Positions 10,861-24,774 of a stretch of 64,000 nt of DNA are shown piece by piece (the stretch's first letter is position 1; each line of letters starts with the position of its first letter). The stretch is from Piliocolobus tephrosceles (lineage: Eukaryota > Chordata > Mammalia > Primates > Cercopithecidae), in contig NC_045434.1 in NCBI RefSeq assembly GCF_002776525.5, positions 118,901,075-118,965,074 of the forward strand, given 5' to 3'. Made by a program: the position numbers and the translations under genes. The notes beneath the pieces were generated by a model. It did no database searches. It was not told the DNA's origin and was given only the letters and a program-made list of their open reading frames with translations.

Positions 10861-13020
10861 TTACTTAGTTTTGTTGTAAATGTGTTTCATGTTTTTTTTT
10901 TTCTACTTGTTCTGTCCATTTTCATTTAAGAATTTGGAGAGATTTAAACAATGCTGTTTCTGCAGCATTATTCTAGATTTACCCTCTTTATTTTTTTAAA
11001 ATATGTATAATATAGGCATTTTATCCCTCTTCTACAGAATGGAAAACTTTATGAATCCAATGTCTGGTAGATATGAAGTTTTGCCACTATAAAATTATTG
11101 CTATTTATAACATAATGTTGACTTTCTCTTCTGTTCTTTCAAACTGCCTGTGGAAAAGGCATTTTGAATGTAACATTAACAGCAAGGTGCCTAGATTATT
11201 ATAAATTCTACATTCTTCACAGGACATTAGGAGGATTAACATTTTTCCCTCCTAAATCAGTTATCTCAGTGTGTGGTGTTTTGTTCCTAACAGCAGTAAT
11301 ATTGTAAGAACAGGCAATTCAGTATAGCTATTGTGATACCTACTTTATTGTTTAATACTAAATTCAACCAAATATTTGAGAGATACGCAAACCAGAAGTG
11401 CTTAAAACCTCATCAACCCTTTGTATGTATCACATTTCTTGTTGCGACCTCATTTTCTGTCTGTAGCATAAATCTGTCAAACACCTCTACAGATACTTCC
11501 ATAATAGACCTAATTAGACTATATAATTACTATAGTTTGTTTGCATGTAAAATTTGTTATTATAATGTTATCTCAATATAAGTGAATTATTACTAAGCCA
11601 AATTGCAGAAGAATATTTGAGTAAGTGGCTTTGACATTCTGTGCTCTTGGCTATTATTGTTCTTGCGGTTTATGTTATTCAAACAAATCCACGGGTGTGC
11701 TTAATCTTGTTTTGCTTCTTTCTATCTGAAAGACCTCTCATTCTTTCACAATATCTCTGAAATGTACTAATTTTAACCTCTGGTTTCTATTAGATCTTAT
11801 TCATTTACCATTTTTCTATATCACATATGCGCTCTGATCAATACTATCTACTCCATATATATGATGATTAAGTGATAACACCACCATTTGGAGTAGTAGG
11901 TTTTGCATTAATGTAAGTTTGTTTCAGGGCTCCACAAATTAGTAGAGAAATTCTTTGGAGGAGGGTAGTCAGACCCTTCAGAAGAAGACAAAAAGACAAT
12001 TGGTCTTCTTAAACAATTTTCTAATCTTAGGGTAATTTCTGGCTTCTGTAGCTTCACCTAATTTTCATTGATTGTAGAATAAAGTATTTCAAAAAGATTT
12101 TTATACTTTCCTAAGGGAAGATCATAGTAAGCTTCAGGAACTGATCACAGCAGATTTTTTTCCATGTGAGATGACAGCATCACATTCTGGTCTCCTATGC
12201 AGAACTTGTGGTTCAAGAATGATATTAGCATGCCATATGCAGTATTCCTGGAAATAAGCCGTGGTGTTTTCTCTGTGCTCAGTCCACATTTACTGATTTT
12301 CTATATTTTACCTAAAATATGTAAATCAAAGCAGATTTTTATAACTCTTAAAAAGTTGTATAAAATGTACATTAGACTCCTATGTTTGTTTTAGATGCCA
12401 CAAAGCACAATTCTTTTTCTTCAAAGTCCAGAAAAAGGTTTTTTTTCAAAATTCCTCATCTAGAAAATAACTTTCAACTCACTTTAAGTCAATAAATACA
12501 TGTAATCCATGCATTAACTCTCAATTTCTTTAGATTTATAGTCTCTTTTTTCCTTTTAAGAGTTTGATGAAGCTTTAATCAGTTTAACACCTCGGAAAAC
12601 CTGGATTTCATTCGCATCTCTGTGGGAAATTACTTAGGGATTGTTTGAAAATGCCTTAAGACTCTCACCACACTGCTGCTTTACTCTTTCCTGATATTTA
12701 CAGCCGTATGCTTAAAAAAAAAAAAAAAAAAAAAAAAAAGAAAGAAAGTTAACTATGGAACCCCAGCAGGACTTCTCATTTCTAAACAAGTCTCCAAGGG
12801 GCAATAAAGCATTATAGACTAGATACAAAATCCATTAGTAGGCATATTAAATGAATCCTGTTGAGGAAGATATTTCTGCATCTTCCACTGAACAAGCTCA
12901 GAGAAGGTAATTCCCCCAAATAAGCACCTGGAAAATTCCACTAGGAGGAAACATTTTTTTTCATGTGTGTAATTCAGTTATTTACTTCTGGGTTACAAAG
13001 GACTCAAAAACTTAATGTTT
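10861..13020. other. No recognisable feature; A26 tract at 12714-12739
   Basis: AT-rich sequence with short uninformative frames. A run of 26 A residues at 12714-12739 followed by (AAAG) units could be the tail of an otherwise unrecognisable insertion, but nothing upstream of it resembles an Alu or L1. Confidence 0.5.
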
Positions 13021-13430
13021 TAAAACAAGAATAATTTATTGCTCTCAAATGCTACGGTTCACCAGGCTTAGCTGTGCAGTTCCTCCACTCCATATGGACT
13101 AGCTGAGGTCACTTACACAGCTGCATCCAGATGGGAGCTCTGTGGGGTCAAGAACATCCAAGATAACCTGTCTTCTTCTGGGCCCTCTCTCTCTTTAGCT
13201 GCTCACATTTAATAATTAAATCTGAACTTTTTACAGCATGTTGCCTGGCCTTCAGAGAGAGCTTTCCAAGGTTGTAAGCCTCAATATGTGTTTATATCAA
13301 ATGCTTTCATGAGACTTGCTAATGTTTCAGTAGCCAAACACATCTCTTGGACAAGCCCAGGATCTGTGTGATAAGGAATTACACAGACGAGTGAATGACA
13401 GAAGACACTGTTCTTTGTGGGCTACCGGTG
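13020..13430. mobile_element. Ancient interspersed repeat, family uncertain
   Basis: The block 'cttaatgttttaaaacaagaataatttattgctc', followed by text resembling 'ggcttagctgtgcagttcctc' and 'gaacatccaagataacctgtc', matches the order of a dispersed mammalian repeat in which a 'cttaaaacaacaatcatttatt' motif precedes a GC-richer body. I cannot assign LTR or DNA-transposon class from sight. Confidence 0.4.
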
Positions 13431-14953
13431 AAAGTCTGCACTGTACATCTATGTATATGTGTACATACGTGTGTGTTTAAGCTTTCTCAAATATATATTA
13501 AGATACTTGATCAAATAAATATATGTACTTATTAATCCATTTTCTGAAGCTCACATCTACTAAAAATTATATAGATTTTTTCTCTTTTAGTTTGATAGTT
13601 AACATACTAATTTTTATTTGGATTTAAAGGTCTTTAAATATGTTTCTAATTAATTCTGTTTAGTTGAGAGAAATACCTACCCCTCTCCATGCCTCAAATT
13701 CCTAAATATTAAATTGATTTTTATGATGGTTAAATAGTGTAATTAAGAATGAATTGTGCAGATTATTATCAGACTATGTACTGTGAAGAATGCAGCATCT
13801 AAGGGGTACAATTCTCATAGTTTAAATATGTATTGTTTAAATGTCTTTAAATCAATCTAATATTATGCTTAATCATGAGAAAATTATAGATATATAACAA
13901 GAAAATTTCAGCAGATGAGAATAAACTATCTGATGTTAATAGATCAGTATGTTGACATAATTTTCTGAAATAGAAAAGTGTTGCTATTATTATTTCAGGA
14001 TCATTAAAAAATGAATTTAAAATCAAAATTCCTTTGTTGATTACACAACATTTAAAATAAGCAAGGAGATACTTTTCTAGATGTTCAGATTATTCATTAC
14101 ATTAGTGCACTAAATATATTTGTCACATTGTATTTGCACTTCATTATGACATGTTTGTTTACCAGAATGATATGGTTCATTTACTATTTTAAACCTACTG
14201 AAACATTAATTATGATACAAAAAAAATTAATAGATATTTCCCATGAATAATTCACCAAAAATAATAATTGAGATTTCCATAATTATATAATTATACTATA
14301 AAAATCTAATTTTTGTTGATTATGTAATTGAATACATTATTTTACAATTTAAACACATTTTATATTAAGTTAAAATGTTATCTATTCTAATATACTGTTT
14401 TATGTTTTCCTCCCATGTGACAGAAAAACTTTGTTTAAAATAGATTATCATTATCAGAAAATAGAAAATGAGAAAACATCACACACAAAAAAAGAAAAAT
14501 ATATTTGATTATTGCATACTTTTTGGAGAAAATTAATTTAAAGTTGGGAGAACTTTAATTATTGTATAATTAAAGTAGAACAAAAGAAATATAAGTAAAT
14601 AAAAATACTTCAGCTCTATTTATTTCGGAAGAATGAAGACTTATGGAACACGGTTTAATTTTAACTTCCACTATCAGGTCAGCCATAATAGAATTTCTTT
14701 AAAACACACACAGGAGGAAAGAAAATCTTAGGACTTTTTTAACCAAATGAAGTTTATAACAATCATTATTTGCATTGTAATTTGAATATTAAACACTATG
14801 CACTCTGGTTGAAAACTTTCTATGCACTAAAATATTTAATCTTTCACCAAAAATATATCAAATAGAAAGTTGTTTAAAACTCATTTGTTTATCTATATTT
14901 TAAAATGGTGGAAAAAAGATAGATGCTAATTATTTATTCTACTTTTAATAATT
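13431..14953. other. No recognisable feature (very AT-rich)
   Basis: Extremely AT-rich sequence with no repeat landmarks and no credible frame. Confidence 0.55.
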
Positions 14954-14964
14954 TATTATTTTTC

Positions 14965-15278
14965 TTTTTTTGTTCTTCTTCTTTTTTTTTTCTTTTTTTG
15001 AAACGTCTCACTCTGTCATCCAGGCTGAAGTGCAGTGGCTCAATCTTTGCTCACTGCAACCTCTGCCTCCTGGGTTCAAGTGATTCCCTCACTCTTACCA
15101 CCCAAGTAGCTGGGACTACAGGCACGCACCACCGTGCCCAGCTAATTTTTGTACTTTTAATAGAGACAGGGGTTTACCATGTTGGCCAGGCTGGTCTCGA
15201 ACCCCTGACCTCAAGAGATCTGCCCACCTCGGCCTCTCAAAGAGCTGGGATTACAGACATCAGCCACTGTGCCTGGCC
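14965..15278 (-). mobile_element. Alu SINE, full length, antisense (AluS/J-like)
   Basis: A T-rich head with interspersed C, then the whole reverse-complement Alu ending 'cactgtgcctggcc'. Flanks tattatttttc (14954-14964) and tagtatttttc (15279-15289) form a target duplication with one mismatch, fixing both ends. The open frame through it is the familiar antisense-Alu translation and not a gene. Confidence 0.95.
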
Positions 15279-15289
15279 TAGTATTTTTC

Positions 15290-18060
15290 AATGTCATAAA
15301 TGAACTGGCAATGGAAAATATAAATAAAAAGAGTGTAAGAGGTTGCAAAGATCAACAGCACTTATCACATATCCATAGTCAGCATAAAGAAAATAAATGT
15401 TTATTATAATGACAATGACATTTCAATCTAAATTGAAATATAAATATAAAACATACATGACTAATAATGTTACAGAACAAAGTTTATATAAAATTGAGAA
15501 AATAAAATTATACTTATAATAAATGTATGATATTCCTAATTCTAATACTTGGTTAGGTGGTGATATGAGATAGTCTATTAAACACAACAACTATTCTTAT
15601 ACATAATGTCATAAAATTTTATTTCATGAAAGTAAGTTGTGTAACCATTTTATAACAAATTCTTTAAAATTGAGTTCTTAAATATCCTGATTAAAATGCA
15701 AACTTTTTATTATTTTATTTATTAAATAGATTTTATAATATATAGATAACAACTGTATGTTGTTACTATTATTATAGATAAAGAAATAAATTTATATCTA
15801 AAAATCCTTTCCTGAGGAAGGGATTTTCTAATTTGTAGGGAGATTTTTGTGAGTTAGTGGCAGTGACAAAAATAACATGTATAGATAGAATTTCAGTGTT
15901 CTTGGATTTCAACCAGTGCAAGTACAGATGACATAATTACATAACGATATAGATATCTTCTAGCTATTCCCCACACCTATTTACCTGGAAATTAACCTCT
16001 TATCCAGTGATCAGTATTTTGTACAAACTCCTGGGATATCACATTCATATTACAGAAAATAAAGAAAAAGTTTAAACCATAAAAAATAAAAGTACACATG
16101 TACCTTCATGTGTACACACAGGAATACATAATCACATATTTATCAAATAGCAGACTCAGGGGAGATGAATCAAAAAGGAATAAAAACTTATGCTGACTGA
16201 TGGAAACATGGTAAAGACACTATAAGGTAATTGAGCCTCAAAATAGCTTATCATTGTGGTTTGAGAACTACCAAATTAAGAAAACAAAAAGTTCAGAAAG
16301 AGCCAGTTCTATAATTATATGTCGCAAAAAATGCTATTAGAGTTTCCCAAATAGTATTCCTTTTGCTCTAAATTCTTGAAAATGTCTTTATTGAACTAGC
16401 TCTTTAATTCCCTGCTCTTTAAATTTTAGTCTTATGCCTTTCATTTCAACTCAAAAATTAAAGTTAGATGAAGGGGACATGTCTTATGTTTTACTCAGAA
16501 TTATTTTCACTTTCTGGTGATTTTTATTGTATTTTCAAACTCAGTGTTGTGGCATATCTTAGCATTATCATATTGAAGGAACTTCACACTACTATCTCCT
16601 GTCCCTGTCCCTGTAAATAAAAATAGATTTCTGTCTTATCCACCCCACTGGTTTTCCACATAGGCCCAGACTAAATACCACAAATAGACACAATCTGTAC
16701 CCTTTATGTAAGTCAATAATCAAATTGTTTTTCACATGGAAGAAAAGGTAGTTTCTGCCTTTCTTAGTTTAATGAGATAAAATTAAAAGAAACACATTAG
16801 CATATCTTCAAACATAAAACGTCAAATTTACTTACATAATTATTGACCAAAACATCAGTTTGAGAGGAGAAGCAAGCCTCCTCACTTTGAGTGTAAGGAC
16901 AAGAATTGTGTATTCCACTGCTCTGGTGGTTGTTTATGAAGCGGAAAGTTGTGTTGAATATGTCAAAGACTAAATGAACATTTGCAGATTGACTAACTTC
17001 CAAATGCTATATGAATTAAGCCCACCAGTGTTTTATAATATTATACATATGAAGCACTATGTACCAATATGGCATAAGGAAGGAATACGTATTTAGTTTT
17101 TGTTAATAATATGTATCAGTGTAACAACGTACCAACATTTTCTGGAAAAAGATACATTGTTTGCCAAATATTTTACAATATACAGACTAGTGATTTTCAG
17201 TTCTAATGCCTGCAATTTTCAGTTACCTGAAAATTTTGAATAAAGCTATCTTGTACATGTACCTATTTTTGAAAATATGACTCAAAATAAATGCTTATTC
17301 ATATCTTACTTTAGATAATGATTACTAAAATTACATGATTACTTTATAAAATTAAAATAATATATTCTTCAGACACTTAGAGGTATAGAAAGATAATTCA
17401 ATACAATTTCCAAACTACAATCATATTTTTAATGCATAGAAATATAGTAGTCCCCAAAAGAAATTACAAAATTGTTTTGCATATCTGACAATAACAAAAT
17501 AATTATCTCATTGCATTATTTTCTAGGATTGACCTTAAAATTATTCAAAACTTTACACTCATGTTTCCTAACTTCCTAAGAAGTTTATATTCTAGCCATT
17601 ATGGTTTTATTAAAAATGAAAAATGAATATTTGTCTATGAGGAAGTTATATAATATACAATATATCTAAGAGATGTTCTAATTAAACATTAATGTTTGTG
17701 CCAATTATTCAGATAATTTTATCCAAATATGATCAAGTATATTCAAATCTGAATATTTAGTGTAAGCATTCTAGTAATCATGAATTTCTTAGAAATAATG
17801 TCAAAGATTTGGGCTATGTTTAATTAGTCTGAATCCAAAATACTTGTTTAAAAATTTTTGTGAAAAATTTTTCTAAGGTACTGTTTTTCAAATAATATTA
17901 GAATGCATTATGGATGTCAGTGTCAGTCATTAAGGAAATAACTGGCGATTTTGGGAGCTACCTAGTATCTGAAAACAGGATAAATGTACATAACCTAAGA
18001 TATACCTAACCCAGAAATTTGAAATCAATATAAAGCAATTACTCAAGGCTCAAGTGACAG
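15290..18060. other. No recognisable feature
   Basis: About 2.8 kb of AT-rich, apparently single-copy sequence. I see no Alu, L1 or LTR blocks and no gene-like frame. Conserved non-coding elements cannot be judged without alignment. Confidence 0.5.
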
Positions 18061-18285
18061 ATTCTGTGGATTAAAAACACAGATTTTGGATTCACTTACT
18101 AGCTGTGCACCATGAACAAGTTAATTTACTGATCAGCGCTTCAGTTTTTCACTGTAAAGTGGGAAGAATAACCAATTCAATGGCAATTGCAAAGCTCATA
18201 TGAGTTAATACGTGTCAAGAACCTAGAACAATATCAAACAGAATTAATGCTACATAAAAGTTATTAATATATTATTAGTATTCAA
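18061..18285 (+). mobile_element. MIR SINE, sense
   Basis: The decayed MIR layout is visible in order: 'cttactagctgtgcacc', 'caagttaatttactgatc', 'cttcagtttttcactgtaaa', then 'gagttaatacgtgtcaagaa' and 'agaacaatatcaaacag'. Spacing matches the MIR core and 3' region. Confidence 0.82.
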
Positions 18286-20733
18286 ATTATTACCTGGCTC
18301 ACTGGAGTGAAGTACCTGTTGAAGCTAAGCAGTTGATGTGTGAACTAATCATTGCTATGGAAGAGAATTAAAAAGATAAATAACAAGTACTCTAGAAAGC
18401 ATGAAATGCAGAAGGTGAATGGCTTGACAGATTCAAAGGACGGACTGAAATCCAGTGTCTTTTGGTTACTAAGTTACAACAGTCCCTCCTTGCTTACAAA
18501 ATCAAGCGGAACTGTATTCTTTTAAGTGGCTAAATTATAAAGTCTGTTGAATTCATTCCCCTGCCATGTCTTTAATGTGAATGTTAAAGGCAACAACTGA
18601 AAAAGTTGAAACTTGAAAACTTGAATGGTTATTTAGGAGAAAATGTGTGGTAAGCCTATTCCAAATTACTTGAAGACTCCATAATTACTTATTGGTGAGA
18701 GTTACTTTGCAAGAAAAACTATGCCACCCTACTTCCCAACTTCAAACACTCTTCCTTTTCTTCAGTACAAACCTGACCAATTGTGAAATTACAATGTAAA
18801 CACTAGGAGCAAAAACTTTCTTAAAAAAGTTATGTAAGCGGCAATTTATATTGGCAAAAATGTTATGAATATACATGAGGAACACATGTATTTGTCAGAT
18901 CAGTAAGGGAAGAACAAAAGTTTAACTGGGTTGAAGTTATAATATAGATGCTACTTACTAGAGGTTCTGGACTCAATTTACCAGGTCAAGTAGCTGGGGT
19001 ATTTGCAACTGTTTGCTTAGTTTGTTAGTTGAAATCCGTAGTCAATTGTGTCCTATGATAAATGAAGGTGAAATATAAGAAATAATTTCTTATAATGTAT
19101 TAGGATAAATCAAAAGTAGGGAGATATAAACTTAGACTGATATTGTGAGATATCATTCATACCCCTTAAATAATATCCATGAAAATAACCACCACAACAA
19201 CAAAAAACCATAGGAGATACTTCTTTTATTAAGGCACTAAGAAATAGACACTAAAGTGAGGACCTGTGTCTTTAAAAAGCTATGCAGTTTGGATGTTTTT
19301 GGTAGTCTGAAAATGTTTAATAGGGTGTTGCAATTGAAATGGATCCCAAGATTCCAAAGCGTGTATCCACATGTTGTTTATAGCAGAGGGAAAGGAGCAG
19401 AACAATTTTAAAGGCAAGTTTTGGAAGGGAACGACAATCAAAATGGGTTCACCAACAGGAATCTTGATAGTAGCTATATATTCACGACATTTTTAAGGAC
19501 CAAAATAGATAAGGAGGCCAGCAAAGTTTAAAAAAAAAAAAAAAAAGTAAAAAGAGGTTCTGAAGGCAAATAGAAGGAAGATCTGAGCCCCAGGATACAG
19601 AGCCAATGTCAGTCATACAACAAGGCCATAGTCAATTCACATCAAAGATCATTCAAAGAAATAGAGGCTTTTCTCTTGAGGAAAACCCCTGCAATCATTA
19701 TAAGTTCATCATGTAAATTGCTGTTCTAGCTCACGCTAAATGTGTCTCCTTTGTATCATTCACCAAAGTAGCTATGCAATAGAAAAGGGAGAGTCTCAGA
19801 CAATCTGAAAGTTATTATGCTCTGGCTCTAAGTTTATGTATTTTCCTGGAGAAACATAACAACACTTCTACTCATCAAAATGAGAAGTACAGTGCCAAGA
19901 CATAAATGCAGTATTTATTTTTATCAAATTCGCTTCATGGTAGGTCGGTGAGAACAGATCTTCCCTCAGTTCCAGAGTTTAATGGCAGGAAAATCAATCA
20001 CATTGGTAACTTGACTCACAAGGGAAGGGCTATATTGTTCAAGAAAAGTTTACGAAATTATCTTTCTCTATCAAAGAAGAAAGCAAAGACAATACAACAT
20101 ACTTGAAGTAATTATAAAGTTAAATACCTTCAACAAAGATGAAATATTAACAGTGGGTGAATCTTATCAAATCTCCATTTACTTGCCAGTTTTACAATTA
20201 ATGAAAATTGATTGATTTAGCACAATGACAATGAATTATTAAAGCCTTACTCAGGTAGTGACTCCCATTACAGTTGCTATTCTAGGTTTAGTTTTCTTTA
20301 GAAAAGCAAATCAGCACATCTCCTGGCATTAGGAATGCAACTATTGAATTGGTACGTGCTATTTGTCTGAAAATCAATAAACAGAGAAGTCTAGTACTTT
20401 GTTCCACTAAGCAACAACAATATACCATTACGGTCTTTTCACATAATTGAGGCAGTGTGCTGGTCCTGTACAAAAATTGGGTCTACAGAGACTCTAATTC
20501 TTTTCACCACTTTAGAATTCAACATGCTAGTCCGCAACAAGGATGACACAATAATGACAGAAGATATTTCATATAAAAACGTGTAAAAGACTAGGATGAG
20601 AAGCTCATGTAATTATTGAGGCACAGAAAAATGCTCTTTTATTTAGAGGGGATATAATTTCATATCAAGGGCCTATTAGATATATCAACTTAATTTTAAT
20701 ATTAAATTGGTTTTGAAATTTCAAATAATCTTT
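18286..20733. other. No recognisable feature
   Basis: AT-rich sequence with a short A run near 19530-19546. Small frames (19906-20106, 20288-20473) have no identifiable features. Confidence 0.5.
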
Positions 20734-20745
20734 TAAATTATTTGT

Positions 20746-21060
20746 ATTAGGATGTGCGTGGGGGCTCACGCTTCTAATCCCAGCACTTTGGGAGGCCGAG
20801 GCAGGTGAATCATCTGAGGTCAGGAGTTCAAGACCAGATTGGCCAACATGGTGAAACCCCCCCTCTACTAAAAATGCAAACAGTAGCCAGGTGTGGTGGT
20901 GGGCGCCTGTAATCCCAGCTGCTTGGGAGGCTGAGTCAGGAGAATCACTTGAACCTAGGAAGCGAAGGTTACAGTGAGCTGAGGTCACACTATTGCACTC
21001 CAGCCTGGGCAACAAGAGCGAGACTCCATCTCAAAATAAATAAAATAAATAAATAAATAA
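20746..21060 (+). mobile_element. Alu SINE, sense (AluS-like)
   Basis: Full sense Alu with the 'taatcccagcactttgggag' box, middle A-rich linker, right monomer and an (AAAT)n tail. It is bounded by an exact 12-bp target duplication, taaattatttgt, at 20734-20745 and 21061-21072. The left few bases are decayed. It landed at the 3' end of the L1M fragment that follows. Confidence 0.95.
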
Positions 21061-21072
21061 TAAATTATTTGT

Positions 21073-21800
21073 CTTAATTTTTAAATTATATTTTTGTATA
21101 TATTTACGATATGTAATATGTATTGAAATATGTAGATACATTGTAAAATGATTACATCAAGCTACTTATCACCTTACATACTTATTATTTTCTATGTGGT
21201 ATAAACTTTAAAATCTACTCTTTTAGCAATTTTAGAAATACAATATGTTATTATTAACTATAGTTACCATGCTGTACAATAGCTCTCCAGAACTTATTTC
21301 TGCTATCTAACTGAAACTGCATCCTTTGACCAATGTCTCCTGTTCTCCCATACCAGAGCTCCTGGTAACCACCATCTACTCCCTACTTTTATGAATTCCA
21401 GTTTTTTAGATTCCACATATAAGTGAGATCATGCTGTGTTTCCTTTCTCTACCTAGTTTATTTCATTTAGCGTAATGTCCTACACGTTCATCCCTATTGT
21501 TGCAAATGTCAGGTTTTCTCTTTTTAAGGCTGACTATATTTCATTGTGCATAAACATTTTTTATTTCCATTAATCTGATGATTGACACCTAGATTGCTTT
21601 CTTTTCTTAGATATTGTGAATAACGGTGCAATGAACAAGGGCATACAGATATCTGTATGGCAAACTGGTTTAATTTCATTATCCTTTCTCATAATGTGTT
21701 TGTTTAATCTTTGGTTTATGTTCGTACTGGGTTAACCATCTTCTTATCTCTATACCAGTTCCTTACATATTCTGGATAAGAGTCCTTTATTAGGTAGGTG
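21073..21800 (-). mobile_element. L1M LINE 3' end, antisense
   Basis: Reverse-complement L1 3' UTR and ORF2 C-terminal region: 'tcaagctacttatcacc', 'ttaactatagttaccatgctgtac', 'cctggtaaccaccatctac', 'tccacatataagtgagatcatg', 'aacggtgcaatgaac'. It ends near 'tattctggataagagtcc', so it is strongly 5'-truncated. The 3' UTR type is that of older L1M subfamilies. Confidence 0.88.
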
Positions 21801-22884
21801 TATTAAACTATTATCACATTAAAGACCAGAAAGCTTGAACTTGCTTGAACGTCTCTCTGTTATTGGTGAAATCAGTTTTTTGATAGGCTATTCAAAACTG
21901 CCCCATATTAATGTTTAGGGTTTATATAAGGATAATGTTTTTGCTCAGGGTCATGAACCAAAATAACTTTGTATTAGTCAACATAATTTGTGAGGAGAAT
22001 GCTTTAATCTCTTAATCTCTTAACTTTTCTAATATTTTTCCAAACCTCCAATAGTGTCTTAACAGTAAATGATAGTTACCAGATCAATCCCTGCTTTGAA
22101 TGTTTCATACTTGGAGAATTAGCCACATACAGGTGTGCTTCTAATGTAGAGGAACTGGGAAGAAAAGAATAATTTAATAGGTGTAAACCCTAGCAATTGG
22201 ATGGGGCTTGCAAAAAAAAAAAAATTGTAACGTTCACATATGAGCAACTAAAATAATCAAAATAAGGCCACTAATGTGATGATTAAGACAATTCAATTTT
22301 TATTTATTTTCATCCTAAGGATGAAAATGAAGGTTGTAAATTAGCTTACATCAGATCAAAAACACAATTTCGTGGTATAGACTAGATCTTGACTTCCTTT
22401 AAAGTCTAGATACCCAAATATATATGTTTATTTTCATTTGTAAGGAATTATTTTCACTTGAAAGTACTAGTTTAGTTTTTTTTTTCATTCTTTAGTTATT
22501 TACAGTGTGTAGGTATACATAGATTTTTTAGAAGACAACTGTAATAATCCAAGTTAGTTTTAAAGTAGTTTCAGTCAGGGAATCTTTCTGACAAAGCCCG
22601 TACTATCTGACTATGTTTATTTCTTAGCGCACCTGCACTTAAATCCCCCAAGTCATTACACAAGATTCTATTAAAAGCATACTGCTGTTTCATAATTTAA
22701 TGAATTGCTAATCTGCTCCTTGTGCATGGAATCTCTTCCCTTTCCTTCCCTAATCACTATATCTATTTATATTTCCCTAAAAACTTTTCCCAATAAAAAT
22801 AAATGACCAATAATTCCTTTGTGTTTTTATTCTACTCTATGATGTGTTAATCAAAGCCTGTGCTATTTTGTTGTGTATTTTTAT
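21801..22884. other. No recognisable feature
   Basis: Unassigned AT-rich sequence containing an A13 run at about 22211-22223. Nothing further can be supported. Confidence 0.5.
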
Positions 22885-23486
22885 TTTGTTTATTTTTAAT
22901 TGAGACATATTCATGCATGTTTATGAAGATAATATGGTGTTGTGATATATGTATACACTGTAATTATCCAGTCAGAGTACTTTGGATATCCACCACTTCT
23001 TTATGGTAGAAACAAACAAAATCCTCTTTTCTAGCTATTTGAAATAACAAAGTTATTGTTGACTACAGTTGCCCTACTGTACAGTAGGGAACCAGAACTG
23101 ATTCTTCCTCTCTAATTTTTTTCTAATTTGTACCCATTGCCCATAGTCACCACATCTCCTCTTCCCCAGTCCTTAGTAACCTCTATTGTAATCACTAATC
23201 TTATGAGATCAAATTTTTTAGATTCTGAATATGAATGAGAGTATGCAGTATTTGTCTTTCTGAGTCTGACTTACTTCATTTAAAAAAATGTCCTCTAGGC
23301 TCATCCATGTTGTCACAAATGGCAGGATTTTATTCCCTTTTATGGCTGTATAATATTCCGTTTTGTATATATGTTCCCTCTTCTTTATTCATTCATTGTT
23401 GACCACCTAGGTTAATTCAATATCTTGGATATTGTGAATATGCTGTGATGAATATGGGAGTGAAGATATCTCTTTAACATACCATG

Positions 23487-23825
23487 TTTTTTTAAAAAAA
23501 ATTTTACTTTAACTTCTGAGATACACGTGCTGAATGTGAGATTTGTTACATAGATATATGTGTGCCATGGTGGTTTGCTGCACCTATCAACCCATCAATT
23601 AGATTTTAAGCCCCGCATGCATTAGGTATTTGTCCTAATGCTCTCCCTCCCCTTCCCCCAACACTCCTCTGATAGGCCCCCTTTGCAGGGACATGGATGA
23701 AGCTGGAAACCATCATCCTCAGCAAACTAACACAGGAACAGAAAACCAAACACCTCATGTTTGTTCTCACTCATAAGTGGGAGTTGAACAATGAGAACAC
23801 ATGGACACAGGGAGGGGATATACCA
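23487..23825 (-). mobile_element. Short twin-primed (5'-inverted) primate L1 insertion
   Basis: From 23487 to about 23680 the sequence is antisense primate L1 3' UTR (gtttgctgcacctatcaacc; ccccgcatgcattaggtatt). It then flips to sense L1 at 'cctttgcagggacatgg', encoding the ORF2 C-terminal KLETIILSKLTQEQKTKH segment up to 23825. The two pieces abut in L1 coordinates, the signature of twin priming. Removing it restores the surrounding older antisense L1. Flanks around 'ataccat' and 'ataccaa' may be the target duplication. Confidence 0.85.
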
Positions 23826-24774
23826 ATATTATTTTCCTCTGGAAACAGTATTGGGGTTACCGGATGGTACGATAATTCTATTCTTAGTTTATGAGGATCC
23901 TCCATACTGTTTTTTATAGTGGATACAATAATTTATATTCCTACCAACAGTGTATAAGGGTTTCCTTTTCTCTGCAACTTTGCCAACACTTGTTATCATT
24001 TGTATTTTTGATAATAACCATTCTAACTGGAGTAAAGTAATATCTCATTGGTTTTACTATTTGCATTTCTATCATGATTAGAAATATTGAGCATTTTTCC
24101 ACATAATGGTTGTCCTTTTATATGTCTTCTTTTGATAAATGTCTTTTGTCTATTCAGGTCTTTTGCTCAATTTTTAATGGGATGATTTGTTATTTGTTAT
24201 TGAGTTGTTTATGTTTCTTATATATTCTAGATATTAACTCCTTGTTAAACATGTAGTTTGCAAATATTTTCTCCCATCCTGCATGTTGCCTCTTCTCTCT
24301 GTTGACTGTTGTCCTTTCTATGCAGAAGCTTTTTAGTTTGATGTCATCATATTTGTCTATTTTTGCTTTCATTGCTGTGCTTTCAAGGTCTTTTTTTTCC
24401 CCAGCTCAATGCCATGAAGTATTTCCACTGGTTTCTTCTAGTAGTTTCATAGTTTCTAGTCTTACTTTAATGTACTTTCTTTAATCTATTTTGACTTTAC
24501 TTTTGTACGTGATGAGTAATAGCTTTCTTCTTCTGTATGTGAATATTCAATTTTTCTAGCACAATTTTTTTAAAGAGACTGCCCTTTCCCCAATGTGTGT
24601 TTCTGGCATCTTTGTCAAAAATCAGTATAATATAGATGTGTAGATTTATTTCTGCACTCCTTTTTCTCTTTTATTAGTCTATGTGTTTGTTTCCATGCCA
24701 GTACCAATATATTTTTAGTTATTATAGCTTTGCAGTGTATTTCAAAGTGAGTTAGTGTGAGCCTCCAGCCTTTT

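Noticed and set aside
14923..15303. 126-residue frame with an 'LFLKRLTLSSRLKCSG' start
   Set aside because: Antisense-Alu translation ('SSRLKCSG...LGSSDS'), a common artefact seen also at 20665-21015, 25241-25465, 42556-42852 and 49163-49429.
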